Origin: Nocardioides sp. S5
Lineage (GTDB): Bacteria; Actinomycetota; Actinomycetes; Propionibacteriales; Nocardioidaceae
Assembly (NCBI RefSeq): GCF_017310035.1
Contig: NZ_CP022296.1
Span: 4,340,001 to 4,404,000 of the forward strand
Direction of reading: 5' to 3'
DNA: 64,000 nucleotides
This document shows, in pieces, positions 52,729-62,290 of this stretch. The notes below the pieces were generated by a model. That model searched no databases and was not told the DNA's origin. It worked only from the letters and a program-made list of their open reading frames with translations. A program made the position numbers and the translations under genes. Every line of letters starts with the position of its first letter. Within the stretch, counting starts at the first letter, position 1.

Positions 52729-53514
52729 GTGGCGACACCCGGCTTGAGATCTGACTGCGCCTCCTGCTTCGGGCTGTGCTGCGTGCTGCTGCCCTTCTCG
52801 GCGGCCTCCGGCTTCGGTGTCGACAAGCCCAGCGGCCGCGCCTGCCTGAACCTGCTCGACGACGACCGCTGCGGCATCCACGACTCCCTGCGTGAGAAGG
52901 GGTGGCCCGGCTGCACGGTCTTCGAGTGCTTCGGCGCCGGGCAGCAGGTCTCGCAGGTCACCTACGCCGGGGTCTCCTGGCGCGAGCAGGACAACCTGCC
53001 CGAGATGGCGGCCGTCCTGTCGGTGATGCGGCAGCTGCACGAGATGATCGTGCACCTCCTCGAGGTGGAGCGGCGCTCGCCGGACGAGGACGCCCGTGCC
53101 GCGAGCGCGGAGGTCGAACAGCTCACCGCGGCCGATCCCGACACCCTCCTGCACCTCGACATCGACGCCCTCCACGACCGGGTCGGCCGACTGCTCGCCG
53201 ACGCCAGCACGCGCGTACGCCGCCGGTGGCCCGATGCCGGCGACCTCTCCCGCCAGGACCTGGCCGGCCGGCGCCTCGGGGGCGACCACCGCGGCTGGAC
53301 CCTCCGCGCCTCCGTGCTGATCCGCGCGGACCTGCGCGACGCCGACCTCGACGAGGCCGACCTGCTCGGCTGCGACCTCCGCGACGCCGACGTACGCGGG
53401 TGCGACCTCTCCGGCGTCCTCTTCCTCACCCAGCCGCAGGTCAACTCCGCCGCCGGTGACGGCGCGACGAAGCTGCCTCCCGGGCTGACGCGTCCGGGGC
53501 ACTGGCCGACCTGA
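52729..53514 (+). CDS. Cys-rich and pentapeptide-repeat protein
   Basis: A 261-residue protein. The first 70 residues contain eight cysteines, including CASCFGLCC and CTVFEC, resembling a metal- or cluster-binding YkgJ-like domain. A helical middle follows. From about residue 180, pentapeptide repeats of the A(D/N)Lxx kind (IRADLRDADLDEADLLGCDLRDADV, in pieces) would form a right-handed beta helix. Its role is unknown. GTG at 52729. Confidence 0.78.
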   Translation: MATPGLRSDCASCFGLCCVLLPFSAASGFGVDKPSGRACLNLLDDDRCGIHDSLREKGWPGCTVFECFGAGQQVSQVTYAGVSWREQDNLPEMAAVLSVMRQLHEMIVHLLEVERRSPDEDARAASAEVEQLTAADPDTLLHLDIDALHDRVGRLLADASTRVRRRWPDAGDLSRQDLAGRRLGGDHRGWTLRASVLIRADLRDADLDEADLLGCDLRDADVRGCDLSGVLFLTQPQVNSAAGDGATKLPPGLTRPGHWPT

Positions 53515-53587
53515 GCGCTCGCCCGGCACCGGAGGACGGGCGCGCGTACTCATGCGGCGAGCCGAGGCCGTCCTCCACACTCACGCC

Positions 53588-54367
53588 ATGACCTCCAGCC
53601 CGTCCCCCGACACCTGGCAGCGCCCCGGCCTCCGCGCCGCCCTCCTCTACGCCTTCGCCGCGGGTCTCCTCGGCACGATCGTGTCGAGCGTCAGCCGCCT
53701 CGAGCTCACCCGCCGCTCCATCCCCTCCGGCCGGCTGCCCGACGGGCCCGTCATCGTCGTCGCCAACCACACCAGCTTCGCCGACGGCATCCTGCTCGCC
53801 CTCGTCGGACGGCGGCTGGGTCGCTCCCTGCGCCTGATGGCCACCGGCGGAGTGTTCCGCTCCGGACTGGTCGGCCCGCTGGCCAGGCGGCTGGGCTTCA
53901 TCCCGGTCCTGCGCGGGACCGACGCCGCCGCGAGCTCGCTGGACGCAGCGGCGACCGCGCTCGCCGCGGGCGAGGCCGTCGGGCTCTTCCCCGAGGGACG
54001 GATCACCCGCGACGCGCAGCACTGGCCCGAGCGGTCGCGGACCGGCGCCGTGCGCCTTGCGATCCGCACGGGTGCACCGGTGGTGCCGGTCGCCCTCGTG
54101 GGCGCCCAGCAGGTCGTGGGTCGTCGCGGGATCCTCGCCCGGCTGCTGCGCAACACCGTCCTGCGCCCGCGCGTGCTCGTCGCGGCGGGCGAGCCCGTCG
54201 ACGTACGTCGTCTCGCGGGCCTGGCCGACGGTGAGGTGCCTGACGAGGCGACCGTGCGGCGGGCGGCCGACGAGGTGATGGCGCTGCTCGTCGCTCAGGT
54301 GGCCGAGCTCCGCGGCGAGCCCGCACCCCACCCGACCGGCGTGCCGGAGGAGGCGCTCACAGCCTGA
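53588..54367 (+). CDS. 1-acyl-sn-glycerol-3-phosphate acyltransferase family protein
   Basis: A 259-residue PlsC-type acyltransferase. The HX4D catalytic motif is NHTSFADG, followed by RGTDAAASSLD and the phosphate-binding FPEGRITRD. An N-terminal membrane segment (about 15-35) anchors it. It would acylate lysophosphatidate or a related acceptor in phospholipid synthesis. ATG at 53588 gives a full domain. Confidence 0.87.
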   Translation: MTSSPSPDTWQRPGLRAALLYAFAAGLLGTIVSSVSRLELTRRSIPSGRLPDGPVIVVANHTSFADGILLALVGRRLGRSLRLMATGGVFRSGLVGPLARRLGFIPVLRGTDAAASSLDAAATALAAGEAVGLFPEGRITRDAQHWPERSRTGAVRLAIRTGAPVVPVALVGAQQVVGRRGILARLLRNTVLRPRVLVAAGEPVDVRRLAGLADGEVPDEATVRRAADEVMALLVAQVAELRGEPAPHPTGVPEEALTA

Positions 54368-54385
54368 GGAGACGCCTGAGGAGGC

Positions 54386-54625
54386 TCAGGAGTAGCGGTG
54401 GCTCTTGGCCGCGTGGCCCTGCTCGCGCGTGCAGGTGCGACCGCTCATGTTGCGGTGGCCGCACAGCTCCTCGGCCGCCGCAGGCTCGGTCGCGGGGGCG
54501 GCCTTCCTCGCCGCCGCCGGGGGCGCCACAGCCGCCTTGGGTCGCGCCGGGGCAGCCGCTGCCCGCTTCTGGGACTCGGCGTACTTGGCCTCGCGCATGG
54601 CCCGCAGGTTGTCCATCTTGCTCAT
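54386..54625 (-). CDS. 79-residue Cys/His protein downstream of the retron-type RT
   Basis: A basic N-terminal helix (MSKMDNLRAMREAKYAESQ), an Ala/Pro-rich linker and a C-terminal CGHRNMSGRTCTREQGHAAK segment ending in SHRYS, which looks like a small zinc site (C-x-H ... C ... H ... H). It starts 46 nt after the RT stop on the same strand, so it could be the third component of the retron locus or an ordinary small actinobacterial protein. Family not recognised. Confidence 0.6.
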   Translation of the reverse strand: MSKMDNLRAMREAKYAESQKRAAAAPARPKAAVAPPAAARKAAPATEPAAAEELCGHRNMSGRTCTREQGHAAKSHRYS

Positions 54626-54671
54626 CGTTCGCTCACGTGAGGAACCTACGCTCCCGCACCGACACTGCCGC

Positions 54672-55982
54672 TCACCGGCTCCAGTCGATGGCGTCGTGGA
54701 CGGCCTGCAACCGGGCTCCGCGCACGGGGTCGTGCTGTGCCACCCACGCGATACGACCGCGCAGGTGGTCCTCGAACGCGGGGACGTCGTCCCGGTTCTG
54801 GGTGCTGGGGCCGAAGCGGTGGCAGTTGTGCAGGATCGCACGCAGGAGGTCGACCTGGTGCCGGGCGACCCGGGGCGAGTCGTTGACGACGAGTCCGCCG
54901 AGGCTCTGCCGGCCGGCCCGGGGCATCACCCCGGTCTTGCGCGGGTTGAGCCGGAAGCCCTCGTCGCGCACGACGGTCTCCACCGCGTCGATCAACCGCG
55001 ACGTGCCGCTCCCCCAGCCAGCGGCTCCGGAGAACGCCAGGTCGTCGGCGTACCTCGTGTAGCGCCCGCCCCACGACCGGGCCAGCGCGGTCAGCCGCAC
55101 GTCGAGCCGGAACGCCGCGAGGTTCGCCATCGCCGGTGACGTCGGCGCACCCTGCGGCAGGTGGGGCGCGGCGAGGCGACGGCCGAGACGCCAGTGGGCG
55201 TCGAGCAGGCGGTCGTCCCGGGGCTGGGGGACGGCCCGCCAGGTCGAGCGGGGCAGCACGCTGGTCACCAGCCCGGCCAGGCAGTGGGCGACCGGCTCGG
55301 GGTAGCCCGCGGTGCGCCAGATGCCGTAGACCCGCGACACGGTGACGCTGGCGAAGAAGGCCTCGAGGTCGAGCCGCAGCACGACGCTCCGGTCGGCGTG
55401 CGGAGCGGCGTACGCCCGCACCGACCCGCCAGGACGGAAGCCACAGGCGGCGTCGTGCGGAGGGATCATCGAGGCGATCTCGCGCAGGAGCCGGCGCTGG
55501 ATGACCTTGAGCCGCGCCTTGGGTGCCTCGAGAACACGGATGGCGCCGCTGGCCGCCACGCGGTGGCTCACGCGGTAGTGCTGGAGCGGGACCCCCGCCG
55601 TGCCACGCGCCAGGTGGCGGGGGTCGGCGAACCAGTCGAGCTCGGAGGCGCTGACCCCGAGGAAGTCCGCCACGTCGCCGAGGCCGTCGAGGACCGGAAG
55701 CCGCCACCGGTTGCCGAGCATCCGCGTCGCCACCACGGGCTGCACCTGCGGCGCGGCGCTGCGCGCCCGGGCCGCGGCCGGACGTGAGGAGATGTTGGTG
55801 GCCAGCTCCCTCGGCCGGTCGACCGGGGCACGGGGGTAGAGCGCGAGGGTCTGGCGTGCGAGGGGCGCCAGCCACTGTGGCCGACGGCCGAGGACCGCGG
55901 TCCCGCTCGCGAGGAGACCCTGCTGCGTCCACTCCCCGTCGAGGAAGCCGGCGGCCAGGGCGCGTGCGAGGTCGACCCTCAC
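54672..55982 (-). CDS. retron-type reverse transcriptase
   Basis: A 436-residue RNA-directed DNA polymerase. The first 100 residues form an uncharacterised helical domain. RT motifs: LGVSASELDWFAD (107-120) and ACGFRPGGSVRAYAAPH (179-195) as in retron RTs; motif A LRLDLEAFF with D205; QGAPTSP (277-283); YADD (311-314); NPRKT (346-350); then LGGLVVN (361-367), where retron RTs usually have VTGLVVN. No maturase or endonuclease domain follows. GTG at 55982 begins 25 nt after the putative msr-msd, the normal retron spacing. It is encoded directly behind hspR. Confidence 0.88.
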   Translation of the reverse strand: MRVDLARALAAGFLDGEWTQQGLLASGTAVLGRRPQWLAPLARQTLALYPRAPVDRPRELATNISSRPAAARARSAAPQVQPVVATRMLGNRWRLPVLDGLGDVADFLGVSASELDWFADPRHLARGTAGVPLQHYRVSHRVAASGAIRVLEAPKARLKVIQRRLLREIASMIPPHDAACGFRPGGSVRAYAAPHADRSVVLRLDLEAFFASVTVSRVYGIWRTAGYPEPVAHCLAGLVTSVLPRSTWRAVPQPRDDRLLDAHWRLGRRLAAPHLPQGAPTSPAMANLAAFRLDVRLTALARSWGGRYTRYADDLAFSGAAGWGSGTSRLIDAVETVVRDEGFRLNPRKTGVMPRAGRQSLGGLVVNDSPRVARHQVDLLRAILHNCHRFGPSTQNRDDVPAFEDHLRGRIAWVAQHDPVRGARLQAVHDAIDWSR

Positions 55983-56006
55983 GAGTGGGGGGTGCCCGTC
56001 GCGGAG

Positions 56007-56181
56007 GGGTGCGGCAGCGCGGCCCGACCTGTCCCGTCGTGCGCGCGATGACCTGCAGCGGAGCGCAGCGAGTCGCGCGCGGTGCTGAGCCCGGACGTAC
56101 CGGTGGTCCCCGGGGTAGCCCCGGAGAAGCAAACCGGTGACGCGCACCGGTCCGCCGTCTCGAGATCGCGCTGCCGCACCC
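56007..56181 (-). ncRNA. candidate retron msr-msd RNA
   Basis: On the minus strand GGGTGCGGCAGCGCG (56181-56167) and CGCGCTGCCGCACCC (56021-56007) are perfect 15-nt complements bounding 145 nt, like the a1/a2 repeats of retrons; AGC, the usual branch-site triplet, lies in the first arm. Inside, ACCGGT-N7-ACCGGT and CCGGGG-N3-CCCCGG are msr-like short hairpins. GCGCGCGA (56080-56073) pairs with TCGCGCGC (56048-56041) as an msd-like stem with an inner CTGC/GCAG stem. A TATCGT at 56191-56186 could be the -10. The structure is seen; cDNA production is inferred. Confidence 0.72.
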
Positions 56182-56202
56182 GGGCACGATAGCGGCCCGG
56201 CG

Positions 56203-56619
56203 TCAGCTCCGGCGCCGCCAGACGACGACCGACTGGCCGACGGACTGGTGCAGCACGGGGAGCTTGTTGGTCGGAGCCTGCATCGCGGCACGCGCGGCCA
56301 TCCCGCGGCGTACGGCGTCGAGCTCGGCGAGCAGCTCCTCGTTGCGGGCGCGCAGCGCGTCGAGCTGGTTCTCCAGCTCCATGATCCGGCGTACGCCCTC
56401 GATGCCGATGCCCGCGCTGGTGAGGTCGGCGATCTCGCGCAGGCGCTCGAGGTCGCGGTGGGAGTAGCGCCGACCGCCGCCCCCGGTGCGTCCCGGCGCG
56501 ATCAGCCCCATCCGCTCGTAGGCCCGCAGCGTCTGCGGGTGCAGCCCCGTCAGCTCCGCCGCCACGCTGATGACGTAGACGGCGGCGTCGGGCGGGGGCG
56601 AGCCGAACGGGACGCTCAT
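56203..56619 (-). CDS. hspR: heat-shock repressor HspR (MerR family)
   Basis: A 138-residue MerR-type repressor. It begins the DNA-binding domain with YVISVAAELTGLHPQTLRAYER and GRRYSHRDLERLREI, and has a coiled-coil ELENQLDALRARNEELLAEL. HspR binds HAIR sites and uses DnaK as co-repressor. HAIR sites occur upstream of dnaK and clpB in this window. It closes the dnaK-grpE-dnaJ-hspR operon; the retron region follows 22 nt after its stop. Confidence 0.94.
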   Translation of the reverse strand: MSVPFGSPPPDAAVYVISVAAELTGLHPQTLRAYERMGLIAPGRTGGGGRRYSHRDLERLREIADLTSAGIGIEGVRRIMELENQLDALRARNEELLAELDAVRRGMAARAAMQAPTNKLPVLHQSVGQSVVVWRRRS

Positions 56620-56632
56620 CTCGGGGTCCCCG

Positions 56633-56678
56633 CGGCGTTGTTCGACGGAGGAGCGCAGCGGAGGAGACGAAGAACGTC
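56633..56678. repeat. palindromic repeat between dnaJ and hspR
   Basis: CGTTGTTCG and CGAAGAACG (8 of 9 complementary) flank ACGGAGGAGCGCAGCGGAGG. It differs in sequence from the B12-locus repeats but shares the GAGGAGCGCAGCGGAG style. It may weaken hspR translation or transcription relative to dnaJ. Confidence 0.55.
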
Positions 56679-56689
56679 GTGGGGTGAGT

Positions 56690-57862
56690 TCATGTCTCGA
56701 AGAGTCCTGCGCGCAGCGGCTTGCCGGCCATGGCCGCGCGGTAGGCCTCGACGGCCTCCCGCGCGGTGTCGTCGAGCGTCGACGGCACGCACACCTCCAC
56801 GGTGGCCAGCAGGTCGCCCTTGGTGCCGTCGCGGCGGGTGGCTCCCTTGCCGCGGACGCGGAAGGTGCGCCCGTTGGGGGTGCCGGCGGGGAGTCGCAGC
56901 GTGACGGGTGCGCCGCCCAGCGTCGGGATCTTCACCTCGCCGCCCAGCGCCGCCTCGTCGAAGGACACGGGGACCTCGAGGGTGAGGTTGTCGCCCTTGC
57001 GCCCGAAGACGCGGTGCGGGGTCACCTTCACCGTCACGAAGAGGTCACCGGCCGGTCCGCCGTTCTCCCCCGGCGCCCCCTTGCCCTTGAGGCGGATGCG
57101 GGCGCCGTCCTTGACGCCGGCGGGGATGCGGGCCTGGATCGAACGGGCCGAGGTGCCGCGGCCGCTGCCGTGGCACGTCGGGCACGCCTCGTCGTAGACG
57201 AGCTGGCGCCCGCCACAGGCCGGGCAGGTCTCGTTGATCGAGAACGCCCCTCCCGTGCCGGCCACCACGAAGCCGGCGCCCTCGCACTCGGGACAGATGT
57301 GCGGCCGGGTGCCCGGCTTGCCGCCGGTGCCCTGGCAGGTGGCGCAGGCGGTGTCGGAGGTGAGGCGCAGCGAGACCGTGACGCCGTCGAGCGCGTCGGT
57401 GAAGCCGATCGTCGCGGTGCTCTCGACGTCCGCGCCGCGCCGTGCCCGCGGCTGCTGGTGCGTACGGGTGCGCTGGCCGCCTCCGAAGAGGTCGCCGAAC
57501 ATGTCTCCCAGCCCGCCCGACGCGCGGTCGCGCAGCAGGTCGTCCATGCTGAAGCCGCCCCCGCCACCGCCGAAGCCACCGCCGCCCATGCCGGGGCCGA
57601 AGCCGCCACGCGCCTGCAGCGAGCGGAACTCGTCGTACTTGGCGCGCTTGGCCTCGTCACCCACGACGTCGTACGCCTCGGCGACGGCCTTGAACTTCTC
57701 GTGCTTGGCGTCGTCACCGGGGTTGGAGTCGGGGTGGTTCTCCCGGGCCAGCTTGCGGTAGGCCTTCTTGACGTCGGCGGACGACGCGTCCTTCTGGACG
57801 CCGAGGACCTGGTAGAAGTCCTTGGTCGCCCAGTCGTTGCGGAAGCCTTCGTTGTCAGCCAC
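56690..57862 (-). CDS. dnaJ: co-chaperone DnaJ
   Basis: A 390-residue type I Hsp40. The J domain (about 14-78) has the HPD motif in ENHPDSNPG; a Gly/Phe-rich region with GGGGFGGGGGGF follows. The zinc region has CATCQGTG, CPECEGAG, CPACGG and CPTCHGSG, and the C-terminal substrate domains end in AGLFET. It stimulates DnaK ATPase. It lies between grpE and hspR. Confidence 0.95.
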   Translation of the reverse strand: MADNEGFRNDWATKDFYQVLGVQKDASSADVKKAYRKLARENHPDSNPGDDAKHEKFKAVAEAYDVVGDEAKRAKYDEFRSLQARGGFGPGMGGGGFGGGGGGFSMDDLLRDRASGGLGDMFGDLFGGGQRTRTHQQPRARRGADVESTATIGFTDALDGVTVSLRLTSDTACATCQGTGGKPGTRPHICPECEGAGFVVAGTGGAFSINETCPACGGRQLVYDEACPTCHGSGRGTSARSIQARIPAGVKDGARIRLKGKGAPGENGGPAGDLFVTVKVTPHRVFGRKGDNLTLEVPVSFDEAALGGEVKIPTLGGAPVTLRLPAGTPNGRTFRVRGKGATRRDGTKGDLLATVEVCVPSTLDDTAREAVEAYRAAMAGKPLRAGLFET

Positions 57863-57905
57863 GGGTGAACCCCCTCTCCATCAGCTCGATCATGCGTGCG
57901 ACGTG

Positions 57906-58579
57906 TCAGCCGTCGGCCGGGTCGACGACCAGCACCTGTGCGGCGCGGACGACGCGGTCGCCCATCCGGTAGCCGCCCTTGGCGACATGCTTGACGGTGG
58001 TCACCTCGACCTCCGCGTCGGCACCGAGGTGGCTGAGCGCCTCGTGCAGCGTCGGGTCGAACGCGTCGCCGGGCTCACCGAAGCGGACCAGCCCTGCGCT
58101 CGCCACCACGCGCTCGAGCTGGTCGGCGACGGCCTTGAAGCCGCCGTCCAGCTCGCCGTGCTCGCGGGCCCGGTCGATGGTGTCGAGCACCTCGACGACC
58201 GGCGTGAGGGCCTTGAACGCAGCGGCCTCGGCCACCAGCTGGCGGTCGCGGTCCACGCGCTTGCGGTAGTTGGCGTACTCGGCCTGGAGGCGCTGGAGGT
58301 CGTTGGTGAGGTCGGCGAGCGACCCCTTCATGGCGGCCAGCTCGTCCTCCTCGGTGTCGACGTCGGTGCCGGTGTCGGTGTCGGTGTCGTCCGGGCGCTC
58401 CTCGGCGGTGCCGGGGGCGTCGCCCGCGACGGTGTCACCGGCGACCTGCTCCTCGACCTCGGTCTGCGACGGGGCCTCGCCCGCCGCGTCGCCGAAGCCC
58501 TCCGGAGAGGGAGCCGCGGTGGGCTCCCCCTCCGGCAGGTCGTACGCCTCGGGACCCGTGGTGGGCTCGGGGCGATCGG

Positions 58580-58583
<4 letters not shown>
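57906..58583 (-). CDS. grpE: nucleotide exchange factor GrpE
   Basis: A 225-residue protein with a long acidic disordered N-terminus (about 1-85), including alternating [16 protein letters not shown]. The coiled coil is [19 protein letters not shown], and the C-terminal beta domain ends in [16 protein letters not shown]. It releases ADP from DnaK. Its start overlaps the dnaK stop by 4 nt. Confidence 0.94.
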
Positions 58584-60448
<1,865 letters not shown>

Positions 60449-60521
60449 GGGGGTTTACCTCCTGCGTTGGATCCTGCGGATGAGAGCCATCCTGCCCAAC
60501 TGCGGCCGGAGTGGCAAAACA

Positions 60522-60542
60522 CTTGAGTCGGTCTCACTCAAC
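60522..60542. promoter_or_regulatory. HAIR operator of the dnaK operon
   Basis: CTTGAGT (60522-60528), 7 nt and ACTCAAC (60536-60542) match CTTGAGT-N7-ACTCAAG at 13 of 14 positions. Position and operon content make HspR the regulator, giving an autoregulated loop. Confidence 0.92.
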
Positions 60543-60634
60543 TCTGTTCATACATCTCAACGCAGGGCGGCGCCGGATGTTCCCCGATCCGCCGGCCATT
60601 TCGCTGTGGCATGGATCTCGCAGTCGCGGGTGCC

Positions 60635-61435
60635 TCAGCGGGTCCAGACGTACGGCGTCGTGGTGGTCACGGCGTGCAGGCCCGCGCGCTCGAGGATCGG
60701 GCGCGACATGTCGGTGCAGTCGGAGTGGACCAGGCGCACCCCGCGGTCGATCGCGGAGCGGGCCCGCGCGGCGACGAGCGCGCGATAGATCCCCCGCCCG
60801 CGGAACTCCGGGAGAGTCGACCCGCCCCAGATCCCGGCGAACTCCGTGCCCTCGACGGGCGTCAGCCGGCCTCCGCACACCACCCGGTCGCCGACCTCGG
60901 CGATCCAGAACTCCGAGGCTCCACCTTCCAGCTCGGCCAGCGCCGAGGCGACCGACGGTCCCCGCCCGCCGCCGAAGACCGACTCCTGCGCGGCGAGCAT
61001 GCGGGTCAGGTCGTCGACCGCGTCGGCGCCGGGCTCGACACGGCGTACGACGACGGGGCCGTCAGGGGTGTCGTCGAGGGGCACGTCGATCGCGAGCAGC
61101 GCGGCCTCGCCGATCATCACGGTCTCGACCGGCTCCGCGACCAGGCCGTGGGCGACGAGGCGATCGCCGAGGTCAGCGGGCAGGTCGTGGCCGCGCGACT
61201 TCCACTCGAAGGACGAGACGTCGGTGTCGTCGCGGAAGTGCGCGACGGTGCGCGCGATCGCGTCGTCGAGCGCGGCTCCCTCCAGCCCGCCGAGGTCGCG
61301 GTAGGACACGAAACCGCCGTGGTCGAAGACCGCCCACAGCAGCGGGCCGTCCTCCACGACCTCGTGGGCGCGGGCCATCTCGGCGTCGGTGCGCAGCTGG
61401 TCGTCGTACGCCGCGAGGAGGCCGTCGCTCGTCAT
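60635..61435 (-). CDS. GNAT family N-acetyltransferase
   Basis: A 266-residue protein whose C-terminal third is a GNAT domain (RGRGIYRALVAARARSAIDRG, LERAGLHAVT) with FWIAEVGDRVVCGGRL before it. The N-terminal half is a degenerate second GNAT-like domain. ATG at 61435 is chosen because the upstream extension has low-complexity, non-conserved composition. Acceptor unknown. Confidence 0.8.
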   Translation of the reverse strand: MTSDGLLAAYDDQLRTDAEMARAHEVVEDGPLLWAVFDHGGFVSYRDLGGLEGAALDDAIARTVAHFRDDTDVSSFEWKSRGHDLPADLGDRLVAHGLVAEPVETVMIGEAALLAIDVPLDDTPDGPVVVRRVEPGADAVDDLTRMLAAQESVFGGGRGPSVASALAELEGGASEFWIAEVGDRVVCGGRLTPVEGTEFAGIWGGSTLPEFRGRGIYRALVAARARSAIDRGVRLVHSDCTDMSRPILERAGLHAVTTTTPYVWTR

Positions 61436-61561
61436 GGCGCGCAGCATAGGCGGCCCCCGACCGCCCACGCCCCCGGTTTGTGGCAGGGCCCTGCCCGGAT
61501 CAGGGGAAGTCCAGGGTCGTTTCCGCTTCGCGATCACACCTCGAGGCCGCACACTTCTCCT

Positions 61562-62272
61562 GTGCTTCATCGGGGGAACCTGCGCCGCGTCGTCGGCGCC
61601 TCAGCCATCGCAGTGCTGTTCGCTGCCCTTCTGGCGTTCTACGTCGCCGACCGCGCCGGAGCCGGCATGGGTCGCTGTCAGCAGCACCGCGCCGACGCCC
61701 GTGAGCGCGCCGCCATCGTCACCGGGGACGGCGAAGCGGTCCTGGTCATCGGCGACTCCTGGTCGGTCGGCCTCGGGCAGGAGGACCTCGCCCGGTCGTG
61801 GGCGGCGGAGCTGCCCGGCGAGGTGCATGTGGCGGGCTTCTCCGGGTCCGGCTTCAGCGCCGGCGCGAGCGGGTGCGGTCGCGTGTCCTTCGCCGACCGC
61901 GCCTCCACCGCCCTCGACACCCGTCCGCAGCTCGTGGTCGTCGAGGGTGGGCTCAACGACTTCAACCAGCCGGCGGCGGCGATCGAGCGCGGCTTCCGGG
62001 ACCTGATGGCCGACCTCGCCGGGCACCCGGTGGTGGTCGTGGGACCGGCTTCGGCTCCCGCGCGCGCCCACGCGGTGCCGCGCGTCGACGCGCTGCTCGC
62101 CGACCTCGCCGAGGCCTTCGGCGTCCCCTACGTCGCCACGAGCGACCTCGAGCTCGACTACCTCGCCGACCGGCTCCACCTCACCGAGGGCGGCCACGAG
62201 GAGTTCGGGGCCGTGGTCGCCGAGCGGATCGCCGACGTCGAGCCCACCCGGCCGGCGGTCCTGCGGGGCTGA
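61562..62272 (+). CDS. SGNH/GDSL hydrolase with N-terminal membrane anchor
   Basis: About 236 residues with one hydrophobic segment (about 12-30) as anchor or signal. SGNH blocks are GDSWSVGLG (Ser), the SGSGFS region (Gly), GGLNDF (Asn) and DRLHLTEGGHEEFG (Asp/His). It would hydrolyse esters, for example acyl or acetyl groups on surface polymers. GTG at 61562 has no clear ribosome binding site. Confidence 0.8.
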   Translation: MLHRGNLRRVVGASAIAVLFAALLAFYVADRAGAGMGRCQQHRADARERAAIVTGDGEAVLVIGDSWSVGLGQEDLARSWAAELPGEVHVAGFSGSGFSAGASGCGRVSFADRASTALDTRPQLVVVEGGLNDFNQPAAAIERGFRDLMADLAGHPVVVVGPASAPARAHAVPRVDALLADLAEAFGVPYVATSDLELDYLADRLHLTEGGHEEFGAVVAERIADVEPTRPAVLRG

Positions 62273-62290
62273 GGCCGCGCCGGCCCGCCC

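Noticed and set aside
54672..55982. Group II intron or diversity-generating retroelement RT
   Set aside because: There is no maturase/endonuclease domain or intron domain V, the motif is QGAPTSP rather than the DGR-type SQ motif, and no template/variable repeat pair was seen.
61480..61500. GGCAGGGCCCTGCC palindrome before the SGNH hydrolase gene as an operator
   Set aside because: A 14-bp GC palindrome is not unusual in this composition, and no second copy or adjacent regulator supports it.
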